In this document: in pieces, positions 35,773-44,238 of the stretch
Position numbering within the stretch: position 1 is the stretch's first letter
How the letters are laid out: the number at the start of each line of letters is the position of its first letter
Origin: Dyadobacter sp. NIV53
GTDB lineage: Bacteria; Bacteroidota; Bacteroidia; Cytophagales; Spirosomataceae
DNA: 64,000 bases
Direction of reading: 5' to 3'
NCBI RefSeq assembly: GCF_019711195.1
Contig: NZ_CP081299.1
Location: 2,108,001 to 2,172,000, forward strand
The notes under the pieces: model-generated
Seen by the model: only the letters and a program-made list of their open reading frames with translations
The model's database searches: none
What the model was told of the DNA's origin: nothing
Position numbers and translations under genes: made by a program

Positions 35773-36306
35773 ATGAACTGGAAACTAATAGAAAAATCCA
35801 TCACGATTGATGCACCCGCAGAGAAAGTTTGGGAGGTACTTTTTACCCAGGAATTAAATAAGATCTGGTTTGCTGAATTCAGCGAAGGCACGCAGGCATA
35901 TACCGATTGGCAAGTGGGAAGCAAGGCTATTTTCAAGGACGATTCGGAAAGCGGGATTATTGGTAAAATTATCGTTAATAAACTGCATGAGGAGCTCGTA
36001 ATCGAATATGATGGCATGCTCATGAACGGCAAGGAAGACTTTGAGAGTAAGGATGCAAAAAATATGAAAGGCGTAAAGGAGACATACAAATTAGTAAAGG
36101 ATGGGCCACAAACGCGACTGGACGTTACGGTCGATATGGATCCCGAATATTTTGAAATGATGTCAGAATCCTGGGACAGGGCCATGGACGTTATCAAGCA
36201 ACTGGCTGAAAAAAGTAGGATTTGGCCACCATTAAAAGAAATAATAGCCACGCCTCAAAAGCGTGGTTTTTTCATTCTGAGTGGAAAAACTGTTAAATTC
36301 GCTTAG
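35773..36306 (+). CDS. AHSA1/SRPBCC-domain protein with a probable artefactual C-terminal extension
   Basis: The frame gives 177 residues beginning MNWKLIEKSITIDAPAEKVWEVL, the START-like AHSA1 fold that binds hydrophobic ligands. After QLAEK the frame runs on through SRIWPPLKEIIATPQKRGFFILSGKTVKFA, which includes an intrinsic terminator (36248-36272). One extra A in the A6 run at 36209-36214 would read GAA AAA AAG TAG and stop at 36218, giving about 148 residues, the usual family length. I therefore consider the last 29 residues unreal. Confidence 0.7.
   Translation: MNWKLIEKSITIDAPAEKVWEVLFTQELNKIWFAEFSEGTQAYTDWQVGSKAIFKDDSESGIIGKIIVNKLHEELVIEYDGMLMNGKEDFESKDAKNMKGVKETYKLVKDGPQTRLDVTVDMDPEYFEMMSESWDRAMDVIKQLAEKSRIWPPLKEIIATPQKRGFFILSGKTVKFA
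36248..36272 (+). terminator. Intrinsic terminator behind the AHSA1 gene
   Basis: CCACGC at 36248-36253 and GCGTGG at 36261-36266 form a stem with a seven-base loop, followed directly by six T. It lies inside the open AHSA1 frame as given but 30 bases beyond the stop restored by one extra A. Confidence 0.75.
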
Positions 36307-36351
36307 CATTAATCGAGGAATAAGTCAGTTTTTAAACCAATTGTAAAAGCA

Positions 36352-36720
36352 ATGAATACTACCGCCGCTCACGATGAACGTATCGCAAAAATGACCTTCG
36401 CTACTGTATATCCGCACTATGTTACAAAAGTAGAGAGGAAAGGCCGGACAATAGAAGAATTGCACCAGGTAATAACATGGCTTACAGGCTTCAACGAAAA
36501 GGAACTACAAGACCAGATCGACCAGAAAGTAACCTTTGAAACGTTCTTTCAAAATGCAAATTTAAACCCGAATGCACACCTCATTACCGGTTTGATTTGT
36601 GGCTACCGTATAGAGGAAATCGAAAATCCTTTGACGCAAAAAGCTAGATATCTGGATAAGATCATTGATGAGTTGGCGAACGGTAGGAAGATGGAGAAGA
36701 TTTTGAGACGGGGGGTGTAG
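36352..36720 (+). CDS. DUF2200-family protein
   Basis: A 122-residue protein that matches the DUF2200 family along its length: MTFATVYPHYVTKVERKGRTIEELHQVITWLTGF, TFETFFQNANLNPNAHLITGLICGYRIEEIENPL and KARYLDKIIDELANGRKMEKILR. The family is small, cytoplasmic and uncharacterised. It follows the AHSA1 terminator, so it has its own promoter. No regulatory link is visible. Confidence 0.8.
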   Translation: MNTTAAHDERIAKMTFATVYPHYVTKVERKGRTIEELHQVITWLTGFNEKELQDQIDQKVTFETFFQNANLNPNAHLITGLICGYRIEEIENPLTQKARYLDKIIDELANGRKMEKILRRGV

Positions 36721-37239
36721 GGAGTGGCTTTGGTTAGTATTGAGGGCTAAAAATGGCCTTTATTTCTATTTCAGATTTTCTAAGATGTATGTCAGCCCGA
36801 GCCTGTCGATGGCCGGGAAATAAAATTCATATTACTGATAATTAACACTTTAATAAATGACAACTTGTCAAACTATGTACAAATAAATATTTTCGATCTT
36901 TTAATTAAGTGAGCCAAAAAGCAAATCTTTAACCTTGATACGGGCATTCAATTGTTCTACATTTTTTCTTGACCGCGGCGGATCGCAAAAAAATCACAGC
37001 GAAAAAAAGCTTCCACTGCCTTGCCTCACGCCCCCCCGCCCCGCACCAGGCATGCCCCATTTTCGCCGGGCCTGCGCAATCAGTAAAAGATACTGCTTTT
37101 AAAGACAGCCATATTTCATCAGAAATCCGCTGTGATTAATGAACAATATACACATCCTGGCTAAAGCTGCAACAATAGGAAAGATGCAGGCGTAAACATA
37201 CGCAATTGAGCATCTTAACTAAAAAGATAAATCCTTGTC
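36721..37239. other. Long intergenic region at the edge of the accessory block
   Basis: About 520 bases without a convincing coding frame. A C/G-rich stretch at about 37028-37045 with a seven-C run stands out from AT-rich surroundings. GATGTATGTCAGCC near 36784 recurs as TATGTATGTCAGCC near 39147, in the spacer behind repeat copy B. No promoter could be fixed. Confidence 0.4.
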
Positions 37240-37998
37240 ATGAAACATCCTCTATTTCTTCTTCTATTCAATTTAATAGCTTTCACAACACACGCACAAT
37301 GGCTGACAACGGGATTTGTGACAGATAAAAACACAGGCGAGGCCATTGCATCCGCAGCAGTCAGGAATACTTCCAGGCAAATGATTACCACTACTACACG
37401 TCTGGGCGCATTTCAAATTTTTGCGTATAGTGGCGATAGCCTGATTGTATCGTGCGTAGGTTATGTTTCACAGAAGTTCGTTATTTCCAAAACGGATAAC
37501 AAGCTTATCGTGGAGTTGTTGCCTGATGTAAAAATACTCAATGAAGTGGTCGTCAAAGCCTGGACAGAGAGTCGTTTCAAGCAGGAATTCCTCAAAGCGG
37601 AGGTTCCGGAAAAAGTTAAAATATCTATTGAAGCCCCACCCGGGATATGGGGAATTCCAATGGGTGATTTTGGAAGAATGGGACATGATTACGCCACACT
37701 GACTCCAAAAATGACAGTAAAAGGCCCGATCTCGATTGTATATGACAAATTCAGCAAAGAAGCCAAAAACAAAAAAAGACTTGCAAAAGCCCAGCAGGCC
37801 GAAATCAGACGAAAGCAATATCAGCAAAAAATGGACACCCTCTGGCTCTCCCGCGTAACCGACCTGAAAGGCGAAAGGCTGGGAAGTTTCCTGAAATTCT
37901 GCAACCTGTCGGAGACATTTGTTTTGTCGGTGGATGAGTATGAGCTGACGGTTGCGGTGAGGGGTTGTTTGAGAGAGTTTTTGGCGGTTAGGGAGTAG
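37240..37998 (+). CDS. Secreted carboxypeptidase-regulatory-like domain protein; parent copy of a three-fold repeat
   Basis: A 252-residue protein with a signal peptide ending FTTHAQ and an N-terminal CarboxypepD_reg-like beta domain (VTDKNTGEAIASAAVRNTS through VSCVGYVSQKFVISKTDNKLIVELLPDVKILNEVVVKA), the domain that also opens SusC proteins. The remaining 150 residues are unrecognised, with a basic helical stretch (FSKEAKNKKRLAKAQQAEIRRKQYQQKMDTLWLSRVTDLKG). Its 3-prime 350 bases recur, decayed, at 38724-39074 and 40309-40658. No function is known. It may be a small cell-surface protein. Confidence 0.6.
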   Translation: MKHPLFLLLFNLIAFTTHAQWLTTGFVTDKNTGEAIASAAVRNTSRQMITTTTRLGAFQIFAYSGDSLIVSCVGYVSQKFVISKTDNKLIVELLPDVKILNEVVVKAWTESRFKQEFLKAEVPEKVKISIEAPPGIWGIPMGDFGRMGHDYATLTPKMTVKGPISIVYDKFSKEAKNKKRLAKAQQAEIRRKQYQQKMDTLWLSRVTDLKGERLGSFLKFCNLSETFVLSVDEYELTVAVRGCLREFLAVRE

Positions 37999-38000
37999 GG
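37650..38000 (+). repeat. Repeat copy A (3-prime half of the parent gene)
   Basis: This segment, from GGGAATTCCAATGGG to just after the TAG at 37996-37998, is the intact copy of a unit found twice more downstream at well above 90 percent identity over most of its length by eye. It is in frame here. Confidence 0.8.
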
Positions 38001-38102
38001 TTGGGAAGGCTCTTAATTCTCACTTTTTCACAAAATTGAATTCGAAATTTGTTTAGTTATTAAACAAATTGTACGTTTACTTGTTGGCAAACCGAAAACT
38101 AA

Positions 38103-38273
38103 ATGAGCAAAACCAGGAAGGAAAAAGTAATTGAAGAGATCGAAAAAGCGATCGATGAACACGAAAGGGACCTGATTGATACACCTGACGATATGAGTCA
38201 AGAAACATACCAAAAACTAATTGAGCTTGTAAAACAACTAAGGGAAACTCTTGAAATTGTAAAAAAACAATAA
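38103..38273 (+). CDS. Small charged helical protein, 56 residues
   Basis: An ATG at 38103 opens 56 codons, MSKTRKEKVIEEIEKAIDEHERDL to ETLEIVKKQ, ending TAA at 38271-38273. It is nearly all charged helix and has no known motif. It lies between repeat copies A and B, 35 bases before another small gene on the same strand. The amphipathic pattern supports a real coiled-coil protein. Function unknown. Confidence 0.5.
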   Translation: MSKTRKEKVIEEIEKAIDEHERDLIDTPDDMSQETYQKLIELVKQLRETLEIVKKQ

Positions 38274-38308
38274 CACGGCGGGTAATCCTGCTATAATCTC
38301 AATAACTT

Positions 38309-38620
38309 ATGGAAGTACTAGTTAAAAGAAAGACGGCTGCTGAAATTGAAGCAAGTATACTGGCTACTGAACAAAAACTGATGGCTCTTACCCGCAGCAA
38401 GCTGACGATCATGGAAAAAGAGTATGATCTGTCGGAGTGGATAACCATTTCGGATTACTCGAAAAAATATAATGTGACTGTGGCACGGGTTCAAAATTGG
38501 ATAGCCCGCGGTATCATTCCAGACGGTTCAGTGATTGTCGTTCCTGAACTTAATCATTTAAAATTGATTAAAAATCAAGCCTACGAAGCCCGGCCATATG
38601 ATGCCAGGTCTACAAAATAG
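38309..38620 (+). CDS. Small protein with a possible MerR/excisionase-like DNA-binding segment
   Basis: A 103-residue protein. Residues about 40-85, LSEWITISDYSKKYNVTVARVQNWIARGIIPDGSVIVVPELNHLKLIKNQAY, look like a helix-turn-helix of the excisionase/MerR-like type (YSKKYNV-x-x-x-R-V-x-x-W-I-x-x-G-x-I). The N-terminus is a charged helix. It forms a two-gene cassette with the 56-residue gene upstream and is closed by a strong terminator at 38657-38690. A regulator or recombination directionality factor are both possible, but no integrase is visible. Confidence 0.55.
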   Translation: MEVLVKRKTAAEIEASILATEQKLMALTRSKLTIMEKEYDLSEWITISDYSKKYNVTVARVQNWIARGIIPDGSVIVVPELNHLKLIKNQAYEARPYDARSTK

Positions 38621-38656
38621 TCTGGTACCTATGTTCTATTTGTTGAAAAAAATATC

Positions 38657-38690
38657 AACACCCTGTCAGCACCGCCGGCAGGGTGTTTTT
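38657..38690 (+). terminator. Intrinsic terminator behind the two-gene cassette
   Basis: AACACCCTG at 38657-38665 pairs with CAGGGTGTT at 38679-38687, and the T-run continues to 38690. It lies 37 bases after the stop at 38620. Confidence 0.8.
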
Positions 38691-38723
38691 ATTCTATTAA
38701 TAGGAATTCGTTCGTTCTGATAC

Positions 38724-39074
38724 GGGAATTCCAATGGGTGATTTTGGAAGAATGGGACACGATTATGCCACACTAACTCCAAAAATGACAGTATAAGCCC
38801 CGATCTCCATAATATATGACAAATTCAGTAAAGAAGCCAAAAACAAAAAAAGACTTGCAAAAGCCCAGCAGGCCGAAATCAGACGAAAGCAATATCACAA
38901 AAAAATGGACACCCTTTGGCTCTCCCGCGTAACCGACCTGAAAGGCGAAAGGCTGGGAAGTTTCCTGAAATTCTGCAACCTGTCGGAAACGTTTGTTTTG
39001 TCGGTGGATGAGTATGAGCTGACGGTTGCGGTGAGGGGTTGTTTGAGAGAGTTTTTGGCGGTTAGGGAGTAGGT
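38724..39074 (+). pseudogene. Repeat copy B: decayed 3-prime fragment of the 37240 gene
   Basis: The segment follows the parent sequence at 37650-38000 almost base for base, from GGGAATTCC to the TAG at 39070-39072. It lacks the start, signal peptide and beta domain. It carries a TAA where the parent has AAA (ACAGTATAAGCC versus ACAGTAAAAGGC), shared with copy C. The two fragments therefore come from one already broken ancestor and not independently from the intact gene. Confidence 0.8.
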
Positions 39075-39440
39075 TTTGGGAGCCTGGCTGAGTAACTATT
39101 TTGTGTTCAATAAGCACTTTGAAAATAACACTAGGCCATTTTGAATTATGTATGTCAGCCAGAGGGGTAATTTACTTCGTAAAAAACAATAGGAGCGGTC
39201 CGCCGCCGCAGTGACGCTTAAAGTGTTTGTCAGATTAAGCGGATCGGACTGCCGACGCAGTCGAAATTCGATTTATGATGTAAGTTTCTATTAATCAACC
39301 ATTTATAACAAGCTTCAATGACAGCTTGTCGAAGTCCGAGCGGAGGATTCAATTTAATAAATCCATCTTATAAATTCTAACCCATTAGATTAGATTGAAT
39401 AAATTCAAACAGGTTTTCTAAATTATTTATATAAACGAAA
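39075..39440. other. Spacer between repeat copy B and the DUF4142 gene
   Basis: About 366 bases with no coding frame. Two GC-rich patches near 39196-39212 (GGTCCGCCGCCGCAGTGAC) and 39241-39262 (GGATCGGACTGCCGACGC) resemble each other loosely. The right end leads into a terminator hairpin at 39441. Confidence 0.4.
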
Positions 39441-39478
39441 GAGGATGTCTCATTTTGTTTGAGACATCCTCGTTTTTT
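39441..39478. terminator. Strong hairpin terminator, probably bidirectional
   Basis: GAGGATGTCTCA at 39441-39452 and TGAGACATCCTC at 39460-39471 form a perfect 12-base stem with a seven-base loop. A six-T run follows on the + strand, and a weaker T-rich tract follows on the - strand behind the DUF4142 gene, which ends at 39497. Confidence 0.8.
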
Positions 39479-39496
39479 GAAAGTAATTACCTACAA

Positions 39497-40078
39497 TTAT
39501 TTTATAGTCTTTTCAGTTGCTTCTATCTCTGAAAGTAATTCCTTAATTTTTGGAAGACCTTTTTCACCAGCCATTTTCAGGTCAGCATCTTCTGGTTTAG
39601 CTTTTTCCAATTTACCGATGTTAGTCTCATGACGATCTTCCAATGCATCCAGCCACGCTTTATCATAATCTGAACCCGTTTTCTTCGCAAGATCATCGCG
39701 TTTTTCCTTATCGTCAACAGATTCGCCAGTTGGAAGCGTCCAGTTTTTCTTCATGGCCAGCGCCTTCATTTCCTCTGTCAATTTTGTATGCGCCATGTCA
39801 AGTTTCTTCGCTAGTGCTTTTATGGCAGGAGAGGACGCCATTTCTTCCCCCTGTTTCATTACTGCGATACCACCATACATGCTTTCTACAAGGTCGTATA
39901 CTAATTTAGGATCATCACCCTCAGCCTTGGCACTATCCTCAGCCATCTCCTGGGTATCCTCAGTTGCCTCAACAGCACTGGTACTGTCCTGTTCCCCGGC
40001 GGTATCCTTCTTGCTGGTACAATACGTAAGGCTGCAAATTACAAACAAAGCCAGTCCCAAATTTTTCACATTTTTCAT
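39497..40078 (-). CDS. DUF4142-type lipoprotein
   Basis: A 193-residue lipoprotein. The signal MKNVKNLGLALFVICSLTYC ends at C20, followed by an acidic low-complexity linker (KKDTAGEQDSTSAVEATEDTQEMAEDS). The C-terminal helical domain (YGGIAVMKQGEEMASSPAIKALAKKLDMAHTKLTEEMKALAMKKNWTLP to DALEDRHETNIGKLEKA) has the ferritin-like four-helix pattern of DUF4142. The family is common in Bacteroidota envelopes and linked loosely to stress survival, with no defined reaction. It lies alone between repeat copies B and C on the opposite strand to them. Confidence 0.8.
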   Translation of the reverse strand: MKNVKNLGLALFVICSLTYCTSKKDTAGEQDSTSAVEATEDTQEMAEDSAKAEGDDPKLVYDLVESMYGGIAVMKQGEEMASSPAIKALAKKLDMAHTKLTEEMKALAMKKNWTLPTGESVDDKEKRDDLAKKTGSDYDKAWLDALEDRHETNIGKLEKAKPEDADLKMAGEKGLPKIKELLSEIEATEKTIK

Positions 40079-40308
40079 TTTTTGGTTTTTCGTTGGTGGA
40101 TATTAATTGCTAGCGGTGTACAATAACTATACCAATTGAATGGGTCTTACCAAAATCCACACATCCTACTCCTTGACGTTGTGGAGGGGTGGAAACGTCT
40201 TATTACCACGAAAAAGCTGAAATCCGGAAAGGCTGATTGAATTGGCATTGAGCAACGACTTTGTGGCACTGGACGAGATACGAGCGCAAACATGAGCCTT
40301 ACCGAACA

Positions 40309-40658
40309 TGGGGAATTCCAATGGGTGATTTTGAAAGAATGGACACGATTATGCCACACTGACCCCCAAAATGACAGTATAAGCCCCGATCTCCATAATA
40401 TATGACAAATTCAGCAAAGAAGCCAAAAACAAAAAAAGACTTGCAAAAGCCCAACAGGCCGAAAGCAGACGAAAGCAATATCAGCAAAAAATGGACACCC
40501 TCTGGCTCTCCCGCGTAACCGACCTGAAAGGCGAAAGGCTGGGAAGTTTCCTGAAATTCTGCAACCTGTCTGAGACGTTCGTTTTGTCGGTGGATGAGTA
40601 TGAGTTGACGGTTGCGGTCAGGGGGTGTTTGAGGGAGTTTTTGGCTTTGGGGGATTAG
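40309..40658 (+). pseudogene. Repeat copy C: decayed 3-prime fragment of the 37240 gene
   Basis: It begins with ATGGGGAATTCC, the same bases as in the parent, and runs to a TAG at 40656-40658. It shares the TAA with copy B and has one G lost early on (GAATGGACAC versus GAATGGGACAC), which shifts the frame. Its end diverges (TTTGGGGGATTAG). It marks the border of the defence operon that follows on the opposite strand. Confidence 0.8.
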
Positions 40659-40691
40659 GTATGGGGTGGATTTGAAGGGTCTTTTCAAAGT

Positions 40692-41384
40692 CTAACTCTG
40701 ATTCTGTCTAATTTTCTTGTTTAGATAATAAATTGCAACCATGCAAAAAGGTCTATGTTTGTTGTCGGTTCTCACTGACCAATTAATTTTCTCCTGTTCC
40801 AGGAAATGGGAAAAACTTGCTTTGTCATTTCTGAATTTCTTGCTTTCATTTCTAACTTTTTCCTGTACCAATGTATAGACCTCCTGACGATTATCTTTCA
40901 AAGATTGCATATTCAGGTTTAAAACTTCATTTAATTGCCTATTGATTTCAACATCGTCAATAGCAGATCTAATCTCACCATCGGAATTATATTTTAAAAG
41001 TGTTTCGCAATTTGGCTGGTTGGACAGTAGTTTAATCGTTATTTCCAAGCTACCTTTCTTTGTATCACAGGTTTGAAGTTTCTTTGGTTTGCCTTCATTT
41101 CCCGTACACGCACCATGTAAGTTGGTATAAGAAAGTTGTAAGGCGGTAAAATGTTCCTGACTTTTATAATGTTCAACCTTCATGTCATAGCTGACCCTTC
41201 CATCTTTTTCAATTTTTTCGGGAATTCTCTTCGTGCAATAACAACAAATGCATCCCTGCTCGCTTAACAGACTTTGTCTTAACTCTTCTTTATCGTCAAG
41301 AGAAATATTATCAAAACTGGAATATGGTTTAGCTCTGTGACGAAGCAAAGAATTTGGTTCTGAGGTTTTAGAAATGTACTTCAT
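40692..41384 (-). CDS. ptuB: Septu-type HNH nuclease, PtuB-like
   Basis: A 230-residue protein with a zinc-binding HNH-like core: CICCYC at 45-50, VEHYKSQ with H72, LSYTNLHGACTGNEGKP and TCDTKKG with C106. This matches the HNH family that pairs with an AAA ATPase in Septu and in some retron systems. Together with the ATPase encoded directly upstream it should form a nuclease complex that is kept silent until infection. No reverse transcriptase is nearby, so a Septu assignment is preferred over retron. The start abuts the PtuA stop with no gap. It is the last gene of the five-gene operon. Confidence 0.75.
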   Translation of the reverse strand: MKYISKTSEPNSLLRHRAKPYSSFDNISLDDKEELRQSLLSEQGCICCYCTKRIPEKIEKDGRVSYDMKVEHYKSQEHFTALQLSYTNLHGACTGNEGKPKKLQTCDTKKGSLEITIKLLSNQPNCETLLKYNSDGEIRSAIDDVEINRQLNEVLNLNMQSLKDNRQEVYTLVQEKVRNESKKFRNDKASFSHFLEQEKINWSVRTDNKHRPFCMVAIYYLNKKIRQNQS

Positions 41385-42866
41385 CTAATCTTCTTGTAAA
41401 TAATCCAATTGAATTTTAGCTCTGACTATTGCGGGATCATCCTCTCCTAACAATTCAGAAAGTTTGTAGAACACTGTTTTAGCGTTTTCTACATCTTCAT
41501 CTTCAATCAAATTAAACAGGTTGCTTAATGCCTTCGCTACTTTTTTATTTCTACGTTCAACACCCATCATCTCGTAAAGAATGGTACTTATGTCCCTACC
41601 ATAATACTTCGGCGTTACTTCCACAATTTCACCATCCTCCATGATCTTCACATCACAAATCGAAGGATCTGCGTTACTCAGCAACTGAGGCGAATGGGTA
41701 GTGATCAGGAACTGACTTTTATCTTGTTCATTTACTAGCGCTAACTTACTGATGCTGTCGATAAAATTTCGTTGCCAGGAAGGGTGCAGGTAGGTATCTG
41801 GCTCATCAAATAGAAAAAGCGTATTCTCATTATTCACAAGTTCTATTAGCCCTCTAATAATAATTGCTTGCTGCTCTCCTTCACTCAATTGTTTAAAAAT
41901 CTTTGACTCTCCTTCATCTTGCTGAATAAAAGAAAATGAAATTTCAGGCGTAAAACCGTCAATAATCAAAGTGTTAAGGATTTTGAAAAGCGTCTTTTCC
42001 TCAACGAAATATTCTCTGATCTCAAACAGTTTTTTCTGGCCCAGGATGGTAATATTCAAAACTTCATTTTGCCAGGCCTCAATGATAATGTTTCCATTTG
42101 ATTCTGTATTTCTAGTAATTTCGTCTAATAATAGAGGAGATCCGATCTCGTTCAGATAGTCCAGAAATACTTTTACTTCTCCTTCAGCGCCCCACCAGTT
42201 TTCGATTTTCCCTTTCCGCCATGTAGGTTTTTTTAAGGAAATGCGAATACTCTGTACTCCTTTTATCTTAGCTCGTTGCAGCAGAAAATCTGGAATATCT
42301 CCGAATTCATAGGATAGGAGGGTCAGTAATATGATTTGGAATAAGTCGGGTTCAAAATAGAAAAATGGTCGTTGAATGTTTGTATTTCCCTTTCTGAATC
42401 CGAGTGACAGTCTTTTGTCATGAGGAATGCAAATGTTTTTCATTACTTCCGAAATTCCGGAGTAATAGATCACGATATTGCTTGGCAATATTTTCTCAAT
42501 AGAGCCAAAGTGTCTTTCAATATCAATTTCTTTTTCGAAAACATTTTCCCCGGATAATACTTTGAACGAGAGCTCCTCATCCTTCCCATTGGCGGAAATT
42601 TCCACTTGTATGAATTCAGTTTTGAATTCACTGATTTTAGCTGTGTGCGCCAGAATTTCTTCCAACTTAATTTTATAAACCAGCTTAAATCCAAATTTAG
42701 ATTTCTCCTTTAAAAACGCATCACTAAATATTTGCGCTATGCACTCCAGTATGGTTGATTTGCCCGAACCATTGATCCCGATCAGTATTGAGACATCTTT
42801 ACTGAAATTGACTGTAAATTTTTTTAGCAGTTTGTAATTGTCTATGTATAAAGATGTAACCCTCAT
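41385..42866 (-). CDS. ptuA: Septu-type AAA/ABC-like ATPase, PtuA-like
   Basis: A 493-residue ATPase of the OLD/RecF-like group. Walker A GINGSGKST is at 30-38, the signature LSEGEQQ at 327-333, Walker B with D-loop LFLFDEPDTYLHP at 350-362, and the H-loop LITTHSPQLL follows. The C-terminal part beyond is helical. PtuA oligomers sense infection and control the PtuB nuclease. It lies 7 bases after hsdS and directly before ptuB, on one transcript with the restriction-modification genes. The first line of evidence is the HNH partner, since the ATPase alone could belong to several defence families. Confidence 0.75.
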   Translation of the reverse strand: MRVTSLYIDNYKLLKKFTVNFSKDVSILIGINGSGKSTILECIAQIFSDAFLKEKSKFGFKLVYKIKLEEILAHTAKISEFKTEFIQVEISANGKDEELSFKVLSGENVFEKEIDIERHFGSIEKILPSNIVIYYSGISEVMKNICIPHDKRLSLGFRKGNTNIQRPFFYFEPDLFQIILLTLLSYEFGDIPDFLLQRAKIKGVQSIRISLKKPTWRKGKIENWWGAEGEVKVFLDYLNEIGSPLLLDEITRNTESNGNIIIEAWQNEVLNITILGQKKLFEIREYFVEEKTLFKILNTLIIDGFTPEISFSFIQQDEGESKIFKQLSEGEQQAIIIRGLIELVNNENTLFLFDEPDTYLHPSWQRNFIDSISKLALVNEQDKSQFLITTHSPQLLSNADPSICDVKIMEDGEIVEVTPKYYGRDISTILYEMMGVERRNKKVAKALSNLFNLIEDEDVENAKTVFYKLSELLGEDDPAIVRAKIQLDYLQED

Positions 42867-42873
42867 TGTCTAT

Positions 42874-44238
42874 TTATTTAAATATTGTGTCTGCAAATTC
42901 GCGAATTGCGCTGGTTTTGTACACTAGCATAGAAGATCTTAGTTTGTTAATTTCATTTTTAATTTCTCCAATTTTATTTGAAATTTCTAGTTGCTTTTCC
43001 ATTGGTGGTAATGGTATCCGAATTTCAAAAAAATCTTCGGTGTTAACACTTTCCACCGTTACACTTTTCTTAGATGCCTGCGAAAGTATATACTTCTTAA
43101 ACGTGTTAACAAAGTATAGGTAGTAATACTTTTCTATTAGATCGCCCCTTAAAGCGTATGCCTTAACATCTTGGTTTATTGCAGTCTCAATATTAGTTAT
43201 GGCTGTGGGGAATGAATGTCGAAGAATGCCACTTCGGAAGACTGATAAAAATATTCCCCTAGGAAATACTTTTATTCCTGTTTCATTAATTGCCGTTTGA
43301 GTTATTGTATCTTCTGCCTCCTCAATTATCGTTGATCCATTAAAGTCCTTTGGTGAGGTCCAGAATATCTCTCCATTCCAAAAATCACCACGCGATTTCG
43401 AAGGTGTTTTACCTCCTTCAAAAAAGAGGAGCATGTTTTTTATCTTCTCAGTCTTATAAGTATATTTATCAAAATCGTAAACATCTTTATTTAAATGACT
43501 AAGTGACCATTTTGATAAATCTTCATAATTTATAAAGCTTATTCCCTTTTTTAATTTAATTTGATCTGTTTCTTTAATACCTAATTCTTTAAAAAATAAT
43601 TTTTTTATTTCTTTGTCTAAGTCAACACACTCTCGTTCAGTAATTTTAATAATGGCAGATTTTTTATTGTAATTTTCAACAATTTCATGTTGCATAAATA
43701 TTGAAGGCAGCGGCACTTTTTGATTCAAAAACATATCAATATCCATTCGTTGCCGATTGGTAGTACCGCTGCTACAACTTTGCGCAAATTTTACAAACTC
43801 TTTGGTGGAGGTGATCAGCAGTAGAAATTGAGGATTGATTGTATCTTGATTGACATCGAATAATGGGAAGTCGTTTGTGACAATAGCCCCATCGAGTTCT
43901 TCCGGTATGATTCCAAATGCGCCATTCCTAGCATCAATTCTCGAGACAATAAATTGTCCAGCTTTTGCCAGATACTGCTTTTTTGTGCCAATGTTGATAC
44001 CCTTTTCAATGTCTCTCAACAATACACCGTTGTTATTGATTTTTACGGTTACCCTTCTGTATTCTTTGTCATCTTCAATGTCAATGGTTGTTCTATTTTT
44101 AATGAGAAATTCACCAATTCTGGCGAGCTCAAAGTTATTGGAGTAATTTACGGTGGAGTCAAGCAAAGTTTGCACGCTCCAGTTATCCAGTTGAGATAGT
44201 TCTATCAGATTTAGGTATTTGTTTACTGTTGCCGGCAT
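42874..44238 (-). CDS. hsdS: Type I-like specificity subunit HsdS
   Basis: A 454-residue protein with two target-recognition domains separated by helical spacers. The first ends with NQKVPLPSIFMQHEIVENYNKKSAIIKITERECVDLDKEI. The second has WNGEIFWTSPKDFNGSTI and ends IRIPLPPMEKQLEISNKIGEIKNEINKLRSS. These are the conserved P-L-P-x-x-x-x-Q-x-x-I spacers of type I S subunits. It determines the DNA sequence recognised by the methyltransferase encoded upstream. Its ATG shares one base with the TAA that ends the repaired hsdM frame. The segment is AT-rich relative to the neighbouring metabolic loci, consistent with transfer. Confidence 0.85.
   Translation of the reverse strand: MPATVNKYLNLIELSQLDNWSVQTLLDSTVNYSNNFELARIGEFLIKNRTTIDIEDDKEYRRVTVKINNNGVLLRDIEKGINIGTKKQYLAKAGQFIVSRIDARNGAFGIIPEELDGAIVTNDFPLFDVNQDTINPQFLLLITSTKEFVKFAQSCSSGTTNRQRMDIDMFLNQKVPLPSIFMQHEIVENYNKKSAIIKITERECVDLDKEIKKLFFKELGIKETDQIKLKKGISFINYEDLSKWSLSHLNKDVYDFDKYTYKTEKIKNMLLFFEGGKTPSKSRGDFWNGEIFWTSPKDFNGSTIIEEAEDTITQTAINETGIKVFPRGIFLSVFRSGILRHSFPTAITNIETAINQDVKAYALRGDLIEKYYYLYFVNTFKKYILSQASKKSVTVESVNTEDFFEIRIPLPPMEKQLEISNKIGEIKNEINKLRSSMLVYKTSAIREFADTIFK

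Noticed and set aside
37240..40658. Rhs/CDI-type polymorphic toxin with displaced C-terminal modules
   Set aside because: The repeated segments are near-identical rather than divergent C-termini, carry the same stop codon, and the genes between them do not look like immunity proteins of a toxin system.
36721..40658. Integron or CRISPR array
   Set aside because: Repeats are about 350 bases, coding-derived and only three in number. There is no attC-like hairpin series, integrase, spacer array or cas gene.
40692..42866. Retron with PtuA/PtuB effectors
   Set aside because: No reverse transcriptase gene or msr/msd-like structured RNA is seen near the pair; the adjacent genes are restriction-modification genes.
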